Source of the DNA: Porticoccaceae bacterium
GTDB lineage: Bacteria; Pseudomonadota; Gammaproteobacteria; Pseudomonadales; Porticoccaceae
DNA: 15,848 nt
Direction of reading: 5' to 3'
NCBI GenBank assembly: GCA_023255165.1
Contig: JALRJD010000074.1
Location: 1 to 15,848, forward strand
The first letter of the stretch is position 1. Each line of letters opens with the position of its first letter. The notes beneath the pieces are model-generated. The model was not told where the DNA came from and searched no databases. It worked only from the letters and a program-made list of their open reading frames with translations. A program made the position numbers and the translations under genes. Shown here piece after piece: positions 1 to 4,731 of this stretch.

Positions 1-226
1 GAAAATCGTTTGCCGCCGCCTCGGCATAACAGAAGGCGTAACCATCCATTGCACTGTTATCCGCCGGCGGCACATCAATTGGCGCACGAATATCCGTCGC
101 CAGAGTGCGACCAAGCGCCTTGAGCACGGCAACGGATTCCACCGCTGTAGTCGGCTTGGCGCTGCTAACAAGCTGCTCGACAGCCTCTGCAACACTAAGC
201 ATTTTTGACGGGGTAGCGGATGACAT
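1..226 (-). CDS. moeA: Molybdopterin molybdenumtransferase MoeA, N-terminal part (runs off left edge)
   Basis: MoeA inserts molybdate into adenylated molybdopterin to form molybdenum cofactor in the cytoplasm. Only the first 75 residues are present. The diagnostic stretch is VPPADNSAMDGYAF at about residues 52-65, the MoeA N-terminal signature containing the conserved aspartate of the DNSAMDGYA motif. It is preceded by a helix-rich segment (SVAEAVEQLV) typical of the family. The start is the ATG at 226-224, which shares its A with the TAA stop of moaB (TAATG), with an AAGG Shine-Dalgarno a few bases upstream inside moaB. A second ATG lies eight codons further in and would also fit the family start. 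It is the last gene seen of the Moco cluster. The family call is firm; the rest of the gene is outside the window. Confidence 0.93.
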   Translation of the reverse strand, partial: MSSATPSKMLSVAEAVEQLVSSAKPTTAVESVAVLKALGRTLATDIRAPIDVPPADNSAMDGYAFCYAEAAANDF

Positions 227-750
227 TACTGGCCTTTTTTGCGCACATGTTGAACAAAATTGCAGGGCTCAAAGGTGCTATCCAGTTGCTGTTTGATAAT
301 GCCATTCCAGCCGGTTTTACAGGCGCCGGTGGAACCGGGCAGACAGAAAATCGCCGTGTTATTCGATAGCCCGGCGAGGCAGCGAGACTGCACAGTAGAG
401 GTGCCAATTTCATTGTAGGAGAGCTGCCGAAACAGTTCACCAAAGCCCTCAATATGCTTGTCAAATAGCGGCGACAGCGCTTCGGGCGTGCTGTCGCGAC
501 CGGTAAATCCAGTGCCGCCGGTAGTGATTATCACTTCTACGCCGGGGTCGGCAATCCAGGCCGAAACGATTGCCCGCATTTGGTAAACATCATCGATAAC
601 CAGTTTGCGATCAGCAAGCTGGTGGCCCTCTTCTTCCAGCGCTTGCTGGAGAAACGAACCACTTGTGTCCGTATCCAGACTACGGGTATCCGACACCGTC
701 AGAATGGCGATTTTAACAAAACGTCTTGGGGCTGATTTATCGTGAGCCAC
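226..750 (-). CDS. moaB: Molybdenum cofactor biosynthesis protein MoaB (MogA/MoaB family molybdopterin adenylyltransferase-like)
   Basis: This is a MogA/MoaB-fold protein of 174 residues, almost the length of E. coli MoaB (170). Proteins of this fold bind molybdopterin, and MogA-type members adenylate it before MoeA acts; with MoeA directly downstream the same role is likely here. Visible motifs are the molybdopterin-binding loop TTGGTGFTGRDSTPE at residues 77-91, GFGELFR at about 102-108, EIGTSTVQSR at about 114-123, and LPGSTGACKTGW at about 137-148. The frame stays open upstream to 819, but I place the start at the GTG at 750-748. It sits 7 bases after a perfect AGGAGG (763-758), and the resulting protein begins just before the conserved FVKIAILTVSD strand. 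An upstream ATG at 780 would lie before that Shine-Dalgarno and has no comparable site. MoaB and MogA cannot be separated with certainty by eye; the similarity is closest to MoaB. Confidence 0.92.
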   Translation of the reverse strand: MAHDKSAPRRFVKIAILTVSDTRSLDTDTSGSFLQQALEEEGHQLADRKLVIDDVYQMRAIVSAWIADPGVEVIITTGGTGFTGRDSTPEALSPLFDKHIEGFGELFRQLSYNEIGTSTVQSRCLAGLSNNTAIFCLPGSTGACKTGWNGIIKQQLDSTFEPCNFVQHVRKKGQ

Positions 751-757
751 GATCTTT

Positions 758-763
758 CCTCCT
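758..763 (-). promoter_or_regulatory. Ribosome binding site fixing the moaB GTG start
   Basis: A perfect AGGAGG on the minus strand lies 7 bases before the GTG at 750. It decides between this non-ATG start and ATG codons further upstream in the same frame (780 and beyond), which would place the Shine-Dalgarno inside the coding region. Confidence 0.8.
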
Positions 764-784
764 GTTATCAATACTGTCATTTTT

Positions 785-1561
785 TTAACCGCCACAGACG
801 GCGCAACCATCCACTGCACTCGCCTTTAGCGCCAACCAGCGCCCGGCCTTGCCATCATAGCGTTGCATTTCACCATGCTGGTCAAAATAACCCAGCAGTA
901 TTCGTATTACCGTAGTCGCCTGCAAACTGCCCATGGCCCCCAAAACCGGGCCAACCACACCAGCGTTGGAGCAGTTCTGCAGCGGCTCGGCGGCATCCCT
1001 GTCGACAATGCAGTTGAGACACAGGCGTTGATGCCGGGCAAAATCAAACGCGATTAACTGCCCTTCCCACCCCAGCGCCGAGGCGCTGACAACAGCAATC
1101 CGTTTTTCATGGCAGCGGGCATTGATTAACTGTCGCGCGGCGAGATTGTCGGTGCAATCGACAACAATATCGTATCCTTCGACCGAGGCTTTACCTTCAA
1201 TCAACGCATCCGATATCTCACTGCGATAAGTAGATACGCTGATATGCGGGTTTAAAGCTCGCAACTCCCGCGCCGCACAATCAACCTTGAACTGCTCGCA
1301 ATCGGTTTCGCGATAGAGAACCTGCCGCTGCAAATTGCTTAGCTCAACCCGGTCGGGATCACAGAGCGACAAATGCCCCACACCCGCTGCGGCAAGGTAG
1401 AGTGCCACTGGGCAACCCAGGCCGCCAAGGCCAACAATCAATACCCTGGCATGGGAGAGTTTTTGCTGCCCTGCCTCGCCGATATCATCCATCAATAGAT
1501 GGCGGCTATAGCGCATAAACTGTTCATGGCTCAACTGGTCGGGTTTCCCTTTGATATTCAC
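785..1561 (-). CDS. moeB: Molybdopterin-synthase adenylyltransferase MoeB
   Basis: MoeB is an E1-like enzyme that uses ATP to adenylate the C-terminal Gly-Gly of MoaD so that it can be converted to a thiocarboxylate, the sulfur donor for molybdopterin. The 258-residue protein starts with the family opening (SHEQFMRYSRHLLMDDIG, about 11-28). It then carries the nucleotide-binding loop GLGGLGC (44-50), the DPD and NLQRQVLY block (68-83), CTDN (136-139), and two CxxC pairs (C181/C184 and C253/C256) that bind structural zinc. NCSNAGVVGP at about 196-205 is the usual region before the adenylation-domain C-terminus. There is no rhodanese domain, so sulfur must come from another protein. It starts 7 bases after mobA stops and ends 34 bases before moaB. 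A ThiF or other E1 paralogue is possible on sequence alone, but the setting among moa genes and the MoaD ending in Gly-Gly argue for MoeB. Confidence 0.94.
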   Translation of the reverse strand: MNIKGKPDQLSHEQFMRYSRHLLMDDIGEAGQQKLSHARVLIVGLGGLGCPVALYLAAAGVGHLSLCDPDRVELSNLQRQVLYRETDCEQFKVDCAARELRALNPHISVSTYRSEISDALIEGKASVEGYDIVVDCTDNLAARQLINARCHEKRIAVVSASALGWEGQLIAFDFARHQRLCLNCIVDRDAAEPLQNCSNAGVVGPVLGAMGSLQATTVIRILLGYFDQHGEMQRYDGKAGRWLALKASAVDGCAVCGG

Positions 1562-1568
1562 GCTAAAC

Positions 1569-2198
1569 TCACGTTAAAAGTCGCTCCGCATCGGCGAGGT
1601 CTTGCGCCGTATTGATATTAAAAAACGGGTTAATCGGTTGCTCGGGCCAGTCGAGATAGGCAGTGCTGAGCTGCTCCAACAGCGGTTTAAAACCACCCTG
1701 TTTTTTTACCAACAGCGCCTCTTCAACGCTGGGTAAAACGCGCTTGTGCCAGAGCGAAAAAGTCGGCTGGGCAAAACCCTGATAGCGCACGCAGGCGATA
1801 TCGGCATCGGCGGCCGTGATTGAGGCATGGAGTTCAGCGACCAGCGAATCTGGAATAAACGGGCCGTCGCAGGGAACCATCATCAGATACTGGGCCGGGG
1901 AAATTTGGTCGCTTTTAAGGGCGCTCCAGAGACCGGTTAAGGGGCCATGAAAACCCTCCAGCGCATCACCAATAACAGTCAGCGAAATGTTTTCAATATT
2001 GGCATTGGCGTTGATAAACAGATCCGCTACCTGGGATGAAAGACGCTGCACAACATGTTCAAGCAGCGGAATACCAGCGAGCAGCACAGAGGATTTATCC
2101 AGGCCATCCATACGGCTGGAGCGACCGGCAGCCAAAATCAGGCCATCAATACTTTTGGTAATATCACTGGCAATATCATTGGCAATCTCAGCACGCAT
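1569..2198 (-). CDS. mobA: Molybdenum cofactor guanylyltransferase MobA
   Basis: MobA transfers GMP from GTP to molybdenum cofactor, giving the MGD form used by DMSO-reductase-family enzymes such as the formate dehydrogenase encoded upstream. In the 209-residue product the GTP-binding segment LAAGRSSRMDGLDK is at 22-35, GPLTGL at 85-90, PCDGPF at 109-114 (metal-binding D111), and the typical C-terminal FFNINTAQDL. I use the ATG at 2198-2196, which overlaps the end of moaE by 11 bases. The frame is open further upstream, but those codons lie deep in moaE. Relatives usually reach the LAGG motif a few residues after the start. Here the first 12 or so residues (A-EIA, NDIA, SDIT) come from a 12-base tandem repeat, so this leader is probably an added extension. 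The function is clear; the exact start is less so. Confidence 0.93.
   Translation of the reverse strand: MRAEIANDIASDITKSIDGLILAAGRSSRMDGLDKSSVLLAGIPLLEHVVQRLSSQVADLFINANANIENISLTVIGDALEGFHGPLTGLWSALKSDQISPAQYLMMVPCDGPFIPDSLVAELHASITAADADIACVRYQGFAQPTFSLWHKRVLPSVEEALLVKKQGGFKPLLEQLSTAYLDWPEQPINPFFNINTAQDLADAERLLT
2157..2192. repeat. 12-base tandem repeat, 3 units, at the mobA N-terminus
   Basis: On the plus strand the units are ggtaatatcact, ggcaatatcatt and ggcaatctcagc (2157-2168, 2169-2180, 2181-2192). Read in mobA they encode AEIA, NDIA and SDIT. The last unit contains the moaE stop codon (2190-2188), so the repeat crosses the gene junction. Units differ at several positions, so the array is not freshly made. 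Confidence 0.72.
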
Positions 2199-2721
2199 CA
2201 GAATTATCCCAGCGTTCGGCCGCCTGTTGATCAGTCTGTTTGCTCTCAACCCAAAATGACTCGCCGTCTTGGCTCACCTGTTTCCAGAATGTCGCTTTGG
2301 TTTTTAGATAATCCATCACAAACTGCGCCGCCTCGAAGGCTTCGGCGCGATGCTGGCTGGCAACCCCGACAAAAACAATTTGTTCAGTGGGCAGCAGCTT
2401 GCCAACGCGATGAATCACCGTCACCCCGAGAAGTGCCCACCGATTTAATGCAGCCTCGACAATATCCTTTAACAGCGACTCGGTCATGCCCGGATAATGT
2501 TGCAAGCTTAGGGAATCAATTGACTGCTTTTGCTGTTTTGCCTGTCCTTTTGCCGGATCTTTTGCCGGTCCTTCTATCTGTTCTTGCGCGCCGGCTTCAA
2601 AGTCACGCACCAGCCCGGAAAAAGTCACCACAGCACCCACAGTTGAATCGATCTCGCGAAGCACTCGGTACTCGTCGGCGAGATCAAAATCCTGCTGTTG
2701 AATGCGGATGCGAATAGTCAT
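2188..2721 (-). CDS. moaE: Molybdopterin synthase large (catalytic) subunit MoaE
   Basis: MoaE forms a heterotetramer with MoaD and inserts two sulfurs into precursor Z (cPMP) to make molybdopterin. Conserved blocks are GAVVTFSGLVRD (29-40, with R39), LQHYPGMTE (73-81), RWALLGVTVIHRVGKL (94-109), VFVGVASQHR (116-125), and MDYLKTKATFWK (136-147). K140 and K147 match the two catalytic lysines of E. coli MoaE (K119 and K126). The offset of 21 residues shows an insertion. It is the low-complexity stretch between about residues 42 and 66, with the repeat GPAK/DPAK/GQAK at 51-62, exactly where E. coli has a short loop before the LxLEHYPGM strand. The gene begins 2 bases after the moaD stop and overlaps mobA at its end. 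The 177-residue length against the usual 150 is explained mostly by this insertion. Confidence 0.95.
   Translation of the reverse strand: MTIRIRIQQQDFDLADEYRVLREIDSTVGAVVTFSGLVRDFEAGAQEQIEGPAKDPAKGQAKQQKQSIDSLSLQHYPGMTESLLKDIVEAALNRWALLGVTVIHRVGKLLPTEQIVFVGVASQHRAEAFEAAQFVMDYLKTKATFWKQVSQDGESFWVESKQTDQQAAERWDNSDAC
2536..2571. repeat. 12-base tandem repeat, 3 units, inside moaE
   Basis: Plus-strand units are ttttgcctgtcc, ttttgccggatc and ttttgccggtcc (2536-2547, 2548-2559, 2560-2571). Read in moaE they give GPAK, DPAK and GQAK, a lysine- and alanine-rich loop insertion. Because the unit is a multiple of three, copy changes would keep the frame. Confidence 0.85.
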
Positions 2722-2723
2722 GT

Positions 2724-2981
2724 TTAGCCGCCAGTAACCGGTGGCAAAAACGCCACTTCGCTGCCATCAGCCAGTGGATGATTCCAGCTGACAATCATCT
2801 GGTTAACCGAGACCAGCACCTGGGGTTCGTGCAGTTCACGGCCGAGGGCGGGAAACTCCGCCGCCAATAAGTCTCGAATCTCCGCTGGCGTAGCCGCATC
2901 GACTGAGGCTGGCGCGTTTTTAGCGATATCACCCAGGCGACCAAAAAAGAGTAACTTAATCAACGCTATGGCCCTCTGCAT
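2724..2981 (-). CDS. moaD: Molybdopterin synthase small (sulfur carrier) subunit MoaD
   Basis: MoaD is a ubiquitin-fold sulfur carrier. Its C-terminal glycine is adenylated by MoeB, thiocarboxylated, and then supplies sulfur to MoaE. The product ends with FLPPVTGG, the required double-glycine tail, preceded by SVNQMIVSWNHPLADGSEVAF, close to the E. coli C-terminal half. The start is ambiguous. The ATG at 2981 gives 85 residues and overlaps moaC by 26 bases. A TTG at 2963, eight bases after AGAGGG, gives 79 residues starting directly at the conserved IKLLFFG strand and overlaps moaC by only 8 bases. Family members near 81 residues fit either. The six extra residues (MQRAIA) resemble nothing conserved. 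The annotation uses the ATG, with the TTG as a serious alternative. Confidence 0.9.
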   Translation of the reverse strand: MQRAIALIKLLFFGRLGDIAKNAPASVDAATPAEIRDLLAAEFPALGRELHEPQVLVSVNQMIVSWNHPLADGSEVAFLPPVTGG

Positions 2982-3441
2982 GCCAGCTACCGGACTTACC
3001 GCCAGACTTTTCCAACAACCTGGTCTCGCGAATGACCATACCCTTATCAAGCCCTTTGCACATATCGTAAACAGTCAAGGCAGCCACCGAGGCAGCCGTT
3101 AGCGCCTCCATCTCGACACCGGTTTTGCCGCTGGTTTTACAAACGGTGGTAATCACCAAATGATTGTCCTGAAGTTCAATATCCACAGTGACCTTCGACA
3201 GCGGTAAAGGATGGCAGAGAGGGATCAGGTCGCTACATTTTTTCGCCGCCTGGATCGCCGCAATTCGCACCGTGGCATAGAGATCGCCCTTTGGCAGGCT
3301 GTTGTCAGTAATCGCCGCAACAATGCTCGGCGTCAACTCCACCCGCGATTGGGCGGTGGCAGCGCGGGCAGTCTCGGCCTTGCCCGAGATATCCACCATA
3401 TGGGCTTCGCCACGGCTGTTGAGATGAGTCAGCTCTGACAT
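2956..3441 (-). CDS. moaC: Cyclic pyranopterin monophosphate synthase MoaC
   Basis: MoaC converts the MoaA product 3',8-cyclo-7,8-dihydro-GTP to cyclic pyranopterin monophosphate. The 161-residue product has the same length as E. coli MoaC. Visible features are the N-terminal HMVDISGK (14-21), LPKGD with K51, KKCSDLIPLCHPL with H77 (67-79), GKTGVEMEALTA (105-116), and DMCKGLDKGM with D126 and K129, matching the catalytic Asp-Lys pair of the family. RLLEKSGGKSG closes the conserved part. The ATG at 3441-3439 begins the family-conserved MSELTHLN segment; upstream in-frame codons reach 3504 but add nothing conserved. A GGA-type Shine-Dalgarno sits about 8 bases upstream. It is the first gene of the moa cluster and follows the regulatory-looking gap at 3442-3683. 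The partner moaA is not in the window. Confidence 0.95.
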   Translation of the reverse strand: MSELTHLNSRGEAHMVDISGKAETARAATAQSRVELTPSIVAAITDNSLPKGDLYATVRIAAIQAAKKCSDLIPLCHPLPLSKVTVDIELQDNHLVITTVCKTSGKTGVEMEALTAASVAALTVYDMCKGLDKGMVIRETRLLEKSGGKSGSWHAEGHSVD

Positions 3442-3683
3442 CTGGGTTCCATTATTTCGTGATTGGGTAGCGTGCATTATGGCAAACCCGGCACCCTTAT
3501 ACACGCCTAAAGAGCGCTATATCACTAGGGGGATTGGGTATATCACTTAAGGGGCATTGAGGACGGTAAGGGCTGGATATCACAAGTGATCAAAGCAAAC
3601 AGGAGATGCTTAATGAATTCAATGACGATTTAAGGGCGGATGGCGCATGAGAACTGAACAAGTGAGATAACGCAGCTCTGACC
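3442..3683 (-). promoter_or_regulatory. Leader and likely control region of the moa cluster, with repeated TATCAC elements
   Basis: This 242-base gap separates fdsD from moaC. On the plus strand TATATCACT occurs at 3518-3526 and again at 3539-3547, exactly 21 bases apart (two helical turns). A third TATCAC at 3578-3583 forms part of the dyad ATCACAAGTGAT at 3579-3590. Such phased elements are what a regulator would bind, but I do not recognise the factor, and the arrangement does not match the palindromic ModE consensus. A weak minus-strand -10-like CATAAT lies between these elements and moaC, with no good -35. An 8-base inverted repeat (AAGGGCGG at 3632-3639, CCGCCCTT at 3688-3695) overlaps the end of fdsD. 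Its 48-base loop makes it a poor terminator. No Moco riboswitch core was evident. Confidence 0.4.
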
Positions 3684-3926
3684 TTAACCGCCCTTCTTTT
3701 CCTGCATTTTCGAAAGGTCTTCGATCGCCAACTTGGCAATCGGAGTAAGCCCAATATCAGCCATGGATGACTGCTTGATAATCAGGGTTTTCATTGGCGG
3801 TGACCAAAACTTTTCCAGATGTTGTGCGACCTGGTCGGCAACGATTTCGTCGCTGCCATTGGCGGCCATATTGAGGGCGATCTGGTTGGTCATTTTGACC
3901 AGGCGTTGCAGTTTTGAATCTGACAT
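3684..3926 (-). CDS. fdsD: NAD-dependent formate dehydrogenase, delta subunit FdsD
   Basis: FdsD is a small accessory subunit of the soluble Mo-dependent FDH; it is needed for an active enzyme in related systems, though it carries no cofactor. The 80-residue product has the family pattern: LVKMTNQIALNMAANGSDE (9-27), then a helix ending in HLEKFWSPPMK (36-46), and a charged lysine-rich C-terminus. The ATG at 3926 gives the normal size and follows a GAGAG-type Shine-Dalgarno. In-frame codons further upstream overlap fdhD and are not conserved in the family. It begins 10 bases after the fdhD stop and closes the fdsGBA-fdhD-fdsD cluster. Confidence 0.9.
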   Translation of the reverse strand: MSDSKLQRLVKMTNQIALNMAANGSDEIVADQVAQHLEKFWSPPMKTLIIKQSSMADIGLTPIAKLAIEDLSKMQEKKGG

Positions 3927-3936
3927 TGTTGTTCTC

Positions 3937-4731
3937 TCAGTTAATTCTCTGCTGTCCGGCATAGACCACATGGCGGCCTGTGCGGGTAAAGCCGACGAGG
4001 GTCAGACCGCTCTGTTCGGCTAGTTCGATAGCCAGCGAGGTAGGCGCGGAGACCGAGGCTAGCAGTGCAATATTGGCACTCGCGGTTTTGGCGACCATTT
4101 CGTAGCTGGCTCTGCTGGTGACCAGCACAAAGCCCGGTTGTTGTTGTGTTTTTGCCAGTGCGCCGAGCAATTTATCCAGCGCATTGTGGCGACCGACATC
4201 TTCGCGCAGCAACAGCAGTTCACCCTCACCACTGCAGTAGGCGGCGCCGTGCACCGCACCGGTTTGCCGCTGCAACAGTTGCGCTGAGCCCAGTGCGCTA
4301 ACGGCACGCTGAATGGCCTTGTGGCTGACGGCCAACTCTGCGCTGACCTTGGCGGGTTTGGTAATCGCCTGCTCTAAAGATTCAGCGCCACAGAGTCCGC
4401 AGCCGGTGCGGCCGACCAGATTGCGGCGTTTTTCTTTTAATTTGGCAAAGGGTTCCGCGGCAATGGTCAGCGCCACCTCGATGCCTTTGTCGGTGGTTTC
4501 AATCTCGACGTCGAGCAACTGCTTGGCACTCTGCAAGATGCCCTCGCTAAGGCTAAAGCCCAGCGCAAACTCTTCAAGATCCATTGGCGTGGCCATCATC
4601 ACCACATGAGAGATGCCGTTATAAACCAGTGCCACGGCAGTTTCTGTGGCAACCTGATCGCTGCCCTGAGTAATTTCGCCGGCGTTCCACACCAGACGCG
4701 AAACCGGCGACGAACCACCGGGGCCCGACAT
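3937..4731 (-). CDS. fdhD: Formate dehydrogenase sulfurtransferase FdhD (FdsC)
   Basis: FdhD (FdsC in fds operons) binds the bis-MGD cofactor and passes sulfur from a cysteine desulfurase to it; sulfuration is essential for formate dehydrogenase activity. The 264-residue protein has the catalytic loop GRTGCGLCG with C111 and C114. It also has DLEEFALGFSLSEGI (51-65), the GAVHGAAYC strand, REDVGRHNALDKLLGA, TSRASYEMVAK and the C-terminal SAPTSLAIELAEQSGLTLVGF, all family blocks in order. The ATG at 4731-4729 shares a base with the fdsA stop (TAATG), so it is probably made by coupled translation with the subunit it matures. Length is normal for the family, and no oddity was seen. Confidence 0.96.
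   Translation of the reverse strand: MSGPGGSSPVSRLVWNAGEITQGSDQVATETAVALVYNGISHVVMMATPMDLEEFALGFSLSEGILQSAKQLLDVEIETTDKGIEVALTIAAEPFAKLKEKRRNLVGRTGCGLCGAESLEQAITKPAKVSAELAVSHKAIQRAVSALGSAQLLQRQTGAVHGAAYCSGEGELLLLREDVGRHNALDKLLGALAKTQQQPGFVLVTSRASYEMVAKTASANIALLASVSAPTSLAIELAEQSGLTLVGFTRTGRHVVYAGQQRIN

Noticed and set aside
2055..2717. Open frame of 220 codons on the plus strand opposite moaE and mobA
   Set aside because: The product is an Arg-, Pro- and Gln-rich low-complexity shadow, partly created by the 12-base repeats. MoaE and MobA on the other strand have all their motifs.
3596..3650. Very short reading frames on the plus strand after AGGAG (MNSMTI and a 14-codon frame starting at 3606)
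   Set aside because: They are too short and unconserved to support as genes, and they sit in a gap whose neighbours all run the other way.
3442..3683. Moco riboswitch or ModE site upstream of moaC
   Set aside because: I could not see the conserved core or stem layout of the Moco RNA, and the TATATCACT elements are direct repeats rather than the ModE palindrome. Only an unassigned control region is reported.
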